From a bacterium (GTDB lineage Bacteria; Actinomycetota; Acidimicrobiia; Spongiisociales; ZC4RG35), in assembly GCA_024641285.1 (NCBI GenBank), contig JAHEDH010000014.1, positions 1 through 38,757 of the forward strand: a stretch of DNA of 38,757 nt. The letters are read 5' to 3'. The position numbers were made by a program, and so were the translations under genes. Below, in pieces: positions 1-8,515 of this stretch (within the stretch, counting starts at the first letter, position 1; each line of letters opens with the position of its first letter). The notes beneath the pieces were generated by a model. That model was not told the DNA's origin, ran no database searches, and was given only the letters and a program-made list of their open reading frames with translations.

Positions 1-1
1 C

Positions 2-994
2 CACGTCCGCTTCGCCGAGCCGGTTTCGATCCGCAAGGAGCTGGGCGGGGACGGGATCGACGAAGACCACCTCGATCTGCAGAAGCTCGCCTTCGAAGTG
101 ATGTACCGGATCGGCCAGGTCACGCCGGTCACTCCGACCTCGGTCGTCTCGATTGCGGTCCTCGCCGCCCGTGGCCGGGCTGTCGGCGCAGCACAGATCG
201 CAGACGCTGCGCGGCGGGTTACTGGCGCCATCACCCGATCCGGTCTCCCCACCACCGAGCCGATCCGCCTCGAGGGCGAAGCCGCCACGGCCGCCATCCT
301 CCAGCAATTGGCCGATCACGGCTCGCTGACCATCGATGCCGACACTCCGGTGAGGCAATACCACCTCACACCGAAACAGGCCATCGAGGCCGCCTACTAC
401 CGGAACACCGTGGTTCACTTCTTCGTTCCGGGTGCGATCGCGGAGATCGCATTCATCCATTCGGATCCGGCTGCGGGCGTCGAGGGATTCTGGGAGGAGG
501 TCGACCAACTCAGGGATCTCCTCAAGTTCGAGTTCTTCTTCGCTGACAAGACCAGATTCCGGCACGACATCATCGACGAGATGGATGCCATCGACCGGAA
601 TTGGCGAACCCATATCGCCCATATCGCCGAGGACCGCCGAGCACTTCTCCTCGGCTCAGATCTACTGAGAGCACACTGGGCGCTCCTGCCGTTTCTCGAG
701 TCATATCTGATCGTCGCCAGCCAGATCGCCACAAGCGGATTCGATGGCGACCGCAAGCAGTTCATCACCGACTGCCTCGAAACGGGCAACGCCTGGCTGG
801 CCGACGGAAGGGTCTCTGCCGGCGAGAGTGTCGCGAAGCCGCTCTTCGGCTCCGCGCTCGACCTCGTCCTGAATCGCGGTATCCCCGACGGCTCGGACCA
901 AGAGAAGCAGCGGCTCGCCGATTACCTGGGCGACATCGTGGCTGCAGCCCTGAGCATCGGAGAGCTGGCCGAAGGGGCCGACCGGCTGGCATGA
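2..994 (+). CDS. Glycerol-3-phosphate acyltransferase (PlsB-like), C-terminal part, 5' truncated by window edge
   Basis: Frame is open from base 2 (HVRFAEPVSIRKEL...), upstream of the listed ATG at 98. 'VRFAEPVS', 'RIGQVTPVTPTSVVS' and 'YYRNTVVHFFVPGAIAEIA' resemble GPAT/PlsB C-terminal motifs. Confidence 0.8.
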   Translation, partial: HVRFAEPVSIRKELGGDGIDEDHLDLQKLAFEVMYRIGQVTPVTPTSVVSIAVLAARGRAVGAAQIADAARRVTGAITRSGLPTTEPIRLEGEAATAAILQQLADHGSLTIDADTPVRQYHLTPKQAIEAAYYRNTVVHFFVPGAIAEIAFIHSDPAAGVEGFWEEVDQLRDLLKFEFFFADKTRFRHDIIDEMDAIDRNWRTHIAHIAEDRRALLLGSDLLRAHWALLPFLESYLIVASQIATSGFDGDRKQFITDCLETGNAWLADGRVSAGESVAKPLFGSALDLVLNRGIPDGSDQEKQRLADYLGDIVAAALSIGELAEGADRLA

Positions 995-1479
995 CCGAGT
1001 CCGTGCTGTTCGTCCTGACGGCGGCCGTAATCGTCATCGGGGTCATCGGAACGATCGTGCCACTTCTTCCCGGTCTTGCACTGGTGTGGATCGCCACACT
1101 GGCCTGGGGGATCCTCACCGAGTTCGGCACAGCGGGAACGATCGCCATGATCTCGATCACGCTGCTGCTGGCGGCCGGGATCTACCTCAGCCTCCGCATC
1201 CCCCAGAAGTCCGCAGCCGCCCAGGGCCTGTCGCGCCGCGGCACGATCTTCGGCTTGGTGCTCGCCGTCGCCGTCGGCATCGTCATCCCGGTCATCGGGA
1301 TCCCGGTCGGTTTCGTCCTCGGCGTCTGGATCGTGAGGATCGCCGAGACCGGAGACGGCGCTGCGGCGTTTCAATCCGCCCTGGCCACCACCGGCGCGCT
1401 GATTCGGGCGAGCGCAGCCCAGTTCGCCATCGGCTGCGCCATGGGTGTGGTCTGGGTGATCTGGGCGCTCAGCGGGTGA
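991..1479 (+). CDS. DUF456 family membrane protein
   Basis: ATG at 991 overlaps the upstream stop (ATGA). Glycine-rich multi-TM protein (GVIGTIVPLLPGLALVWIATLAWG...) typical of DUF456. Confidence 0.8.
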   Translation: MTESVLFVLTAAVIVIGVIGTIVPLLPGLALVWIATLAWGILTEFGTAGTIAMISITLLLAAGIYLSLRIPQKSAAAQGLSRRGTIFGLVLAVAVGIVIPVIGIPVGFVLGVWIVRIAETGDGAAAFQSALATTGALIRASAAQFAIGCAMGVVWVIWALSG

Positions 1480-2620
1480 TGACCTTCTGCAGCCGCCAGA
1501 TCGCGACTGTGAGCAGGACGATCGAGTATGCCGCCAACACACCCAGGTGAGGAAGGATGTCGACGACCGAGCCGTCGCGTCTCACGAGCTCGGCGAAGGC
1601 ATCGTTGGCCCAGTAATGGGGCGTGATACGTGCGATCGACTGCATCGACGACGAGAAGATCTCGACCGGCACCATCGACCCACCCAGCGCAGCCAGCCCG
1701 AGTGCTGCAACCACCGAGATTCCGCCCGCCTGCTGGTCGTTCTTGAACACAGCACCGAAGAGCATGGCGGCAGAAGCACCGACCAGGCCGAAGCAGAGGA
1801 CGATCATCAATGCTCCGATCGGGTCGCCCCAGTCCACGCGGAAGGCCACCAGCGTGACAATGAGGATGTATATGCCCTGGAAGACGGCGACCCCCCACCG
1901 TCCGAGTACCTCGCCGAAGATCACCGTCCGCGCCGAAGCAGTCGTGGAGAGCATGCGTCGAGTCACTCCCAGTTGACGGCTCTGGATCAGCGCCGCCGAG
2001 CCGACCAGGCCGGTAAGGAAGACGAAGAGAACCAGCTGGGAGCTGGCTCCCAGATCGAACTGGCCCAAGTCGGCAAAGAGCGCATCTCCGGTCGTCCGCG
2101 TCTCGACATCGACATCGGCGATTGCCGACGCGGCACCTTCCACCAGCAACTCGGCCTGTTCGAGCGAGACCCCCTGGCTCTGAGAAACTGCCACTGCTGC
2201 GGCAGTGGGGCCGATGGCACGATTCAGCGCGCTCTCCGCAGCCGCTCGAATCGCCTGACCGGAGCTGTCAGGCTGGGTGATGAATCCGATCTGCGGGTCT
2301 CGACCGGCCAAAGCCTCAGCCGAGAGGTCATCGGGGAACACCATCACGGCGCTGACGTACCCCCGCTCTACCGCCAGCACAGCGGCATCCGAATCATCGA
2401 ACTCGCGGATCCCGTAGTCGGCGTCGAGCAAGTCGACGACGTCTCCGGCCAGCGGATCCCCGTCGACACCCGTCACACCGATGATCGGCTCGAATCCACC
2501 CCCGAATTGCGCTCCGATGATCAACACGAGCGCGATCGGGAACACGAAGACGAAGAAGAGATTCGAACGGTCACGAAACAGCCGAAGGAGTGCGGTCCGG
2601 GCTATGGCGAATGCCGTCAC
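1469..2620 (-). CDS. ABC-2 type transporter permease
   Basis: N-terminal TM, long extracytoplasmic loop, about five C-terminal TMs. GTG start at 2620 overlaps the stop of the upstream permease; the listed ORF extends to 2647. Confidence 0.85.
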   Translation of the reverse strand: MTAFAIARTALLRLFRDRSNLFFVFVFPIALVLIIGAQFGGGFEPIIGVTGVDGDPLAGDVVDLLDADYGIREFDDSDAAVLAVERGYVSAVMVFPDDLSAEALAGRDPQIGFITQPDSSGQAIRAAAESALNRAIGPTAAAVAVSQSQGVSLEQAELLVEGAASAIADVDVETRTTGDALFADLGQFDLGASSQLVLFVFLTGLVGSAALIQSRQLGVTRRMLSTTASARTVIFGEVLGRWGVAVFQGIYILIVTLVAFRVDWGDPIGALMIVLCFGLVGASAAMLFGAVFKNDQQAGGISVVAALGLAALGGSMVPVEIFSSSMQSIARITPHYWANDAFAELVRRDGSVVDILPHLGVLAAYSIVLLTVAIWRLQKVITR

Positions 2621-3795
2621 GCTGCCACCTCGCGAGTGAACGCCCACAGGGCGACGAGAGTCGCCGCGAGTGCGAACGCCCCGATCGCCAGCAGGCTCGG
2701 TACCACCAGGGAGATCGATCCACCTCCTGCGAGGTCGTTGAGCCCGCGCATGAACCAGGCGTGCGGCGTCAGGAGCGACAGTTTGGCGAGGATTCCCTCA
2801 CCGCCCGCCACGGGCACGAATGTCCCTCCGAGCAGACCGAGCGTCACAGCGATGATGGACTGGACGTTGCCTGCACCCTCCACGGTCTTGGCCAATGCAG
2901 CAACCACAGACATCACCGCGGTGGCTGCGAGCACACCCATGACGACGAGAGCGGACACCGCGAGCGGGTCCCCCCAGTTGGCGCCGAGACCCACCGCAGC
3001 CCCGAGCATCAGCACGGCCATCGACACAATGCCGAGCACGAAACTGACGAACGCCTTGGCAGCGATCACCGTGCCCTTCGAAACACCAGCGGACATCAAC
3101 CGGTCCCATGTGCCGAATCGGCGCTCCTCGAGCAGGCCCGCAACCCCGAACTGAACGGTGAAGAAGAGGAAGAACACGGCCATACCCGCCATCGCGTACG
3201 TCGGGCCGTCCATCTGTCGCACGACCGTGTTGAGATCACCCAGATGCGTCAGCGGGGGTTGGGTCGACGCCGCCTGGACCAGCGCAGGGATCGAATCGGG
3301 GCTCGCGCCGGCCGCAACCGATGCACCGACCGTGAGAGACACTCGTTCGACGTTGACGGCGTAGGCCTCGGCGATGGCGGCTGCGATGGCGGATCCGGTC
3401 GGGGCATCAACGTTGCCGATCACCTCGATCGCCGTGTCCTGGACGCCGACCAGCTCGCTGAATCCCGCGGGCACGACGAACGCCGCCGAGATCTCGTCGT
3501 CTTCGATCGCGGCCTCGGCGGCGGAGGCAGACGGGAAGTCTGTGACCTCGAACTGGTCGGAGCTGTCCAGCCCTTCGAGGACATCGGCCAGGGCAGCGCC
3601 GGCATCACCCCCGTCGAGGTCCACAAAGCCGTACGTCGCCGAGAACCCGCCGCCACTCAGGTCGAGCGCATCTCCAAACGCGAACGTGAAGATGAGAGCG
3701 AGCAACGCCGGAGCCGCGAGTCCGATGATGAATACGGATCGGTCCCGCAGTCGGAGCCGCAGGTCCTTTCCAGCGATGAGGAACATCTGTCGCAT
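2617..3795 (-). CDS. ABC-2 type transporter permease
   Basis: Same topology as its neighbour (MRQMFLIAGKDLRLRLRDRSVFIIGLAAPALLALIFTFAFGD...); coupled to the ATPase gene. Confidence 0.85.
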   Translation of the reverse strand: MRQMFLIAGKDLRLRLRDRSVFIIGLAAPALLALIFTFAFGDALDLSGGGFSATYGFVDLDGGDAGAALADVLEGLDSSDQFEVTDFPSASAAEAAIEDDEISAAFVVPAGFSELVGVQDTAIEVIGNVDAPTGSAIAAAIAEAYAVNVERVSLTVGASVAAGASPDSIPALVQAASTQPPLTHLGDLNTVVRQMDGPTYAMAGMAVFFLFFTVQFGVAGLLEERRFGTWDRLMSAGVSKGTVIAAKAFVSFVLGIVSMAVLMLGAAVGLGANWGDPLAVSALVVMGVLAATAVMSVVAALAKTVEGAGNVQSIIAVTLGLLGGTFVPVAGGEGILAKLSLLTPHAWFMRGLNDLAGGGSISLVVPSLLAIGAFALAATLVALWAFTREVAA

Positions 3796-4733
3796 CAGTC
3801 CCTCAACGCCTTGCCGGTGAGATGGAGAAACACGGCTTCGAGGTTCGGTTCCGACACCTCTACCGCAACGACCGAGACACCCGCCTCGGTGAAGGTGGCA
3901 AGGATCGAGGGCAACCGGATGGCAGCGCGATCGACCACCACCGAGACCACACCGTGCGCCTCCGCCGCCGTAACGACCCCTTCGACCGCACGCAGCAATT
4001 CGGCAACGTGGTGGAGGTTGCCGGTCGCCGTGACATGGACGGTGTCGTCCTGGCCGATGCTGTCGACAAGGCTGCGACGAGTGCCCTCGGCCACGAGCAG
4101 GCCGTTGTCGATGATCCCGACGCGATCGCAGAGGCGTTCGGCCTCCTCCATGTAGTGGGTCGTGTACAGGACGGACATGCCTCGACTCGACAGACCCTCC
4201 ACGCTCTCGAGAATGGCGTTGCGGGACTGCGGATCGACACCGACGGTCGGCTCGTCGAGGATCAGGAGTTGCGGCTCGTGCAACAGCCCAACGGCGATGT
4301 TCAACCGACGCTTCATCCCGCCGGAGTACTCGTCGGATCTGTCGTCGGCCCGATCGCTGAGTCCCACCATCTCGAGCACCGTCATGATTCGCTCGTTGAG
4401 CGATGCGCCCCTCATGCCATAGAGCGACCCGAAGAACTTGAGGTTCTCGGCCGCGGTCAAGTCGGGATAGATGGCGAGATCCTGCGGCACCAGTCCGATC
4501 GCCCGTTTGGCGTCACTGGACTTCGTCGTCATCAGCTTTCCGGCGACGCTGACCGAGCCCGCGTCAGACTCCAGGAGCCCAGCCACCATCGAGATCGTGG
4601 TCGTCTTGCCGGCACCGTTGGGCCCGAGCAGCCCGTAGGCCTCCCCCGGCTCGATCGAGAACGAGACACCTCCCACCGCGACGAGGTCGTCGAAGCTCCG
4701 CTTCAACCCGTCGACGTCGAGCACATTGGTCAT
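3795..4733 (-). CDS. ABC transporter ATP-binding protein (daunorubicin/CcmA-like)
   Basis: Walker A GPNGAGKTT, signature YSGGMKRRL, Walker B LLILDEPTVGVD. Start MTNVLDVDGLKRSF at 4733; the listed ORF to 5219 is an out-of-gene extension. Confidence 0.93.
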   Translation of the reverse strand: MTNVLDVDGLKRSFDDLVAVGGVSFSIEPGEAYGLLGPNGAGKTTTISMVAGLLESDAGSVSVAGKLMTTKSSDAKRAIGLVPQDLAIYPDLTAAENLKFFGSLYGMRGASLNERIMTVLEMVGLSDRADDRSDEYSGGMKRRLNIAVGLLHEPQLLILDEPTVGVDPQSRNAILESVEGLSSRGMSVLYTTHYMEEAERLCDRVGIIDNGLLVAEGTRRSLVDSIGQDDTVHVTATGNLHHVAELLRAVEGVVTAAEAHGVVSVVVDRAAIRLPSILATFTEAGVSVVAVEVSEPNLEAVFLHLTGKALRD

Positions 4734-5038
4734 GGCATTCCTTTCGTCTGATCGATCAACCGTTGCAGCATTTCGAGGTGCAAGGCCAAGGCATTGGCAC
4801 CGTCTGTCGTGGCGCGAATCCAGGTGCGGGGACGACCTGCGGGCCGGTCCCGGCGCCGGGCGATGTACCCGGCGTCTTCGAGCACCTGGAGGTGCCGATT
4901 GAGGTTGCCGTCCGTCAAAGCGAGTTCGCTCTTGAGGAAGGTGAACTCGGCCTCGTCGGCCTCCGCAAGGACGGCCATGATGCCCAATCGGACTCGCTGA
5001 TGGATGACGTCGTCGAGAAGGCCGGTGGGATGCGTCAT
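4730..5038 (-). CDS. Winged-helix transcriptional regulator (ArsR/MarR-like fold)
   Basis: LLDDVIHQRVRLGIMAVLAEADEAEFTFLKSELALTDGNLNRHLQVLEDAGYIARRRDRPAGRPRTWIRATTDG: HTH plus wing. Overlaps the ABC ATPase start. Confidence 0.88.
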   Translation of the reverse strand: MTHPTGLLDDVIHQRVRLGIMAVLAEADEAEFTFLKSELALTDGNLNRHLQVLEDAGYIARRRDRPAGRPRTWIRATTDGANALALHLEMLQRLIDQTKGMP

Positions 5039-5592
5039 CGGTACCGTGCATAGACCTGGACCGCCGAACCGGCCAGCAGCCCTGCGAACAGCGTCGAGAT
5101 CGCGGCGTACGCCATGAACGAGTCATCCGACAGCCGACCCATGACACCGGCGAGGAATGACGCCCCGAGGTACATCGATGCGGTCGGGCCGTCACCGTCC
5201 AGCACCGCGAATGCGGCAAAGCCGAGGCCGATCACGATCCAGATGACGATGACGAGCAGTTCTGCGTCGAGCATCATCGAGGCCAAGAGATTGGCGACAC
5301 CCATGGCGGCGCCGATGACCCAATACGGCCGGCCGTTGCGTCGGACCGCCCGCTGGTTCCTTGACCGTTGCTGGAGATACGCCGTGGCGACGAGGGCGAG
5401 GGGCACGGAGCCGATCCAGTAGAGGCCGGCGATGGGATCCAGCGCCTGCACGAGGACGGTGAGCCCTGCGCCGAACGCGACGACACTCCAGACCATCATC
5501 CACTGCCAGCGATCGGCGTTGAGAGCGACTGAGGTGCGCTTCTTCAAGGATTCGACATCGGCGAGAACCTCGAACGGATCTTCGGTGTACAT
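5035..5592 (-). CDS. Small multi-TM membrane protein, first gene of the exporter operon
   Basis: ATG at 5592 (MYTEDPFEVLADVES...) preceded by GAGGGG; several TM segments; overlaps the regulator start. Confidence 0.7.
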   Translation of the reverse strand: MYTEDPFEVLADVESLKKRTSVALNADRWQWMMVWSVVAFGAGLTVLVQALDPIAGLYWIGSVPLALVATAYLQQRSRNQRAVRRNGRPYWVIGAAMGVANLLASMMLDAELLVIVIWIVIGLGFAAFAVLDGDGPTASMYLGASFLAGVMGRLSDDSFMAYAAISTLFAGLLAGSAVQVYARYR

Positions 5593-5613
5593 GTGCCCCT
5601 CAGCTTTGCGCCA

Positions 5614-5632
5614 CAAAGTTTCCGGTACTTTG
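5614..5632 (-). promoter_or_regulatory. Candidate operator: CAAAGT-n7-ACTTTG inverted repeat upstream of the exporter operon
   Basis: Inverted 6-mers 22 nt upstream of the 5592 start, with a further CAAAG half-site between it and the RBS. Confidence 0.45.
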
Positions 5633-5679
5633 GTTCACGAGGTGCAGGCATGTCAAGGAGTTTGTCGGTCTGCGTCCCG

Positions 5680-5799
5680 TTTGTTCCCCCTCGGGGACCA
5701 GGCTTGCGCCGGTGAGCCATGGGGGTGTGACGGAGCCGCGAGTGTATCCCCCCTGGCTGCCCGGGAGGGCAGCCTGTCCCCCCACAAGGGGGACAAACA
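5680..5799. repeat. Long imperfect inverted-repeat (REP/BIME/MITE-like) intergenic element
   Basis: Left arm GTTTGTTCCCCCTCGGGGACCAGGC; reverse complement of right arm GTTTGTCCCCCTTGTGGGGGGACAGGC. Internal hairpin GGCTGCCC-GGGA-GGGCAGCC. Confidence 0.6.
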
Positions 5800-5810
5800 G
5801 GTGGCCGACG

Positions 5811-5850
5811 TTCCACGTTCCACGCCTCACGCCTCACGCCTCACGCCTCG
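5811..5850. repeat. Degenerate heptamer tandem repeat (TTCCACG)2(CCTCACG)3
   Basis: GTTCCACGTTCCACGCCTCACGCCTCACGCCTCACGCCTC, period 7, read directly. Confidence 0.75.
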
Positions 5851-6052
5851 GCATTGAACGCGGCAAAGCACCCAGCGTGGTTCGCTCCCGACTCCAACTC
5901 CCCCGTTCGGAAGTCGGCCGGCAAACCCATCCAGTCCAGCTCTCACCGACCACCTCAGACGCGGGCGGCAGCCCTGGCCGACCGGCGCCTGTTTCGGACT
6001 CGTCATCCACGCCAACCCGGCGGTAACCCGTCCGAAAGTCGGCCAGCAGGAT

Positions 6053-7423
6053 TCAGAGAGCGCCGAACTGGCGCTCGGTGGGCTCCGCTCAACAGAACCA
6101 CGGCTCGGTGAGCCGCGGGCGGCCGGTGATCGCACCGGCCGGGATCTGCGGGGAGGACCCAGTCGAGCCGGCGGCGTCGAGGGCCATCGACCACATGTCT
6201 GTGAGCGTCGACGTCAACGGCTCGCCATCCGACGCCGCTCGCTCCGCCCGGGCCGCCAAGCGACGCTGGAGCTCGTCGACCACCGGGTCCTGCGACACCC
6301 AGGCGTACGACAGTGATTCCTCGTCGTAATCGCCGAGCATCTCCGAGACCATGGGGACATCGAGAACGAGCGAGCCGCGCGGTATCAGCAGCCGGATCGC
6401 CAACTGCACCGGCTCGGTCACCTCGAACAGGTCGAACTCGTCGATGAACGAGAAGATGTCAGCCACGTCTCCGGGCTGCGTCCAGGGGGTGAAGGGCAGC
6501 CAGGAAGGGTGGATGTCCAGGCCGACTTCGCGGCACAGCTCGAGCACGGTCGCCATGTCGGCACGGGTGTGGCCCTTGTCGAGAAGCTCGAGCACCGCGT
6601 CGTTGGTCGACTCGAACGCCGAGGTGACGAAGAGGACGTTGCGATCGGCCAACTCCCCGAGCAGATGTCGATGTGCCAGCAGGTGCTCGACCTTGATCGT
6701 CACGTCGTAGGTGACCGAAGGGAACAGGTCGTTGGCTGAACGCAGCACCTTCATGGCGTGCGCGACACCGTTGAAGAAATCCGGATCCCCGAAGGTGACG
6801 TGCTCGGCTCCGGCCGACACCAGATTCGAGATGTCACCGAGGACGGTCTCAGCCTGCACGATGCGAAAGCGGCCGTCGTAGACGACAGGGAGCGGGCAGT
6901 GTCGACAGCGGTGCCGGCATCCATGACTGGCCTCGACGTATCCGACCTTGCGATGATGCTGGCCGAAGCTCAGATGGGCGTACGCACCCAGGTCTGGCAG
7001 GCCGGAACGGTCGGGAACGAGAAAGTGCTGGCGTCCGAGATCGACCGACGCCCCGGTACTCGCCTCGCCGATAGACAGCGCATCGACCCATGCCGCCAGC
7101 TGCTCCTCGTATTCGCCGACGATGACCCGGTCCACTCCTTCGATGACCCCCATGTTCGCGTACAGCCCGTAGACGGCGATCGGCAGATTTGGCGCCGACG
7201 AACGGATCCGCTCGACCGTCCGCTGGGCGAGGCGCATCGCCGTGTGCATCGGCACCGAGATGGCAACCGCATCGACGCCGTCGAGCACTCGGGCATCGAA
7301 CGAAGCGATGGCGAGATCGAGCGACGACACCCCGTGACCGGATGCGGTCAGCCGGGCAGCCGGCGATGCCACGTGCAGCGGCTGGTGGCCGAGCTCATAG
7401 GTCGAGACGAGGAGGACTCTCAC
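6053..7423 (-). CDS. Radical SAM selenoprotein with CUAEP tail, read through in-frame TGA at 6089-6091
   Basis: CxxxCxxC motif (GCRHRCRHCPLP) and a possible N-terminal B12-binding-like region. Listed ORF ends ...RPRLTEPWFC-TGA; read-through gives C-U-A-E-P-T-E-R-Q-F-G-A-L then TGA at 6053-6055. Start probably GTG at 7423 (VRVLLVSTYELGHQ). Confidence 0.8.
6058..6076 (-). promoter_or_regulatory. Candidate bacterial SECIS element
   Basis: Minus strand GAGCGCC-AGTTC-GGCGCTC: perfect 7-bp stem, 5-nt loop with G in the second loop position, stem beginning 12 nt after the UGA. Confidence 0.65.
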
Positions 7424-7485
7424 CGGGACAAGGGTATTGGCTGCCGGCGTCTTTGCGGACGCAGTCGCCTCGGTAACGTTGCCGG

Positions 7486-8376
7486 ATGCAGCAAGGCAGA
7501 TTCGTCGACCTCCCATCCACCGAGATCCACGCAATCGACTCTGGCGGCTCCGGCACGCCGTTCCTCCTCATCCACGGGCTGGGCGGCAACCACGCAAATT
7601 GGATCGAGGTCTTCGAGCCTTTGGCCGAGCGCGGACGGGCGATCGCCATCGACCTGCCCGGGTACGGGTTCTCCCCGCCGATCGACTCACATGATCTGGA
7701 ACATCTGCGAGACGTCCTGATCGAATTGCTCGAGACGCTCCATCGCCCCGCACACCTGGTCGGCAACTCGATGGGCGGGCTGCTCGCCGAGATGGTGACC
7801 GCCGAGCGGCGCGACCTCGTCGACCAGCTCGTCCTCATCGCTCCTGCGTCACCCGTTGCTTCGCTGCGCCACAGACCGAAGAACGCAGTCGCCGCCCGCC
7901 TCGCCGCCCAGTCCGTCCCCGGGCTGGGAAGCCTCGTCGTCGAGGCCTATCGCCGCATGCTGACACCGCAGCAACGCGCGACCATGCTGCTCGACACCGT
8001 CTCCGCAGACGCGTCGAAGCTCCCCGAACGGGTCGTGGCTGCCTCGTTGGCGATGGCAGCGCGGAGGGATGCCATGCCGTGGAGTACCCGGTCGCTGGTC
8101 GAGTCGACGGTCTCGATCCGCAGGATGTTCGTTCCTCCGACCCGATTCCGCAGCCTCGTCGAGTCGGTCGATGTCGAGGCGCTCGTCCTCAGCGGTGACC
8201 GCGACATCGTCGTGGCACCCGAGGCGATCGACGGGCTGCAGTCGTTGCGACCTGACTGGACCTTCCACCGTCGGGCAGATCTGGGCCACGTGCCCCAGAT
8301 GGAGGCGGCGGATTGGGTCCTCGCGGAGATCGACAGCTGGCTGAGCCGGGACAGGAGAAGGGCTCGGGCGACCTGA
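7486..8376 (+). CDS. Alpha/beta hydrolase
   Basis: PFLLIHGLGGNHANW oxyanion region, GNSMGG nucleophile elbow, SGDRDIVV and a late His (LGHVPQMEA). Confidence 0.92.
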   Translation: MQQGRFVDLPSTEIHAIDSGGSGTPFLLIHGLGGNHANWIEVFEPLAERGRAIAIDLPGYGFSPPIDSHDLEHLRDVLIELLETLHRPAHLVGNSMGGLLAEMVTAERRDLVDQLVLIAPASPVASLRHRPKNAVAARLAAQSVPGLGSLVVEAYRRMLTPQQRATMLLDTVSADASKLPERVVAASLAMAARRDAMPWSTRSLVESTVSIRRMFVPPTRFRSLVESVDVEALVLSGDRDIVVAPEAIDGLQSLRPDWTFHRRADLGHVPQMEAADWVLAEIDSWLSRDRRRARAT

Positions 8377-8515
8377 GGGAAGGGGGGTCCTCAGGCCGCC
8401 TCGAGCTCTGCTTCCGGTCGGTCTCGCACCCGGCGACTTAAGGCAAGCCAAGCGCTCACGCGCCGCCTCCGGCTCCGGGGTCCGCAACGTCGGCCCTGGA
8501 AGTAGGCTCGGACGC

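Noticed and set aside
1547-3154. 535-aa plus-strand ORF
   Set aside because: Antisense to two clear ABC-2 permeases; Arg/Asp/His-rich composition typical of shadow ORFs in high-GC DNA.
5811-5850. CRISPR-like array
   Set aside because: Period is 7 nt with no spacers; a simple tandem repeat, and no cas genes are present.
5854-6050. selC tRNA or another tRNA near the selenoprotein gene
   Set aside because: Read for a tRNA-Sec-like acceptor and anticodon pattern and found none I could support; selC is presumably elsewhere.
6053-6091. Sequencing error or ordinary stop as the explanation for the TGA
   Set aside because: The post-TGA codons match the specific CUAEP tail and a SECIS-like hairpin follows, so recoding is the better explanation, although unverified.
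8377-8515. Riboswitch or sRNA upstream of aceE
   Set aside because: Some GC-rich short repeats, but no structure convincing enough to claim.
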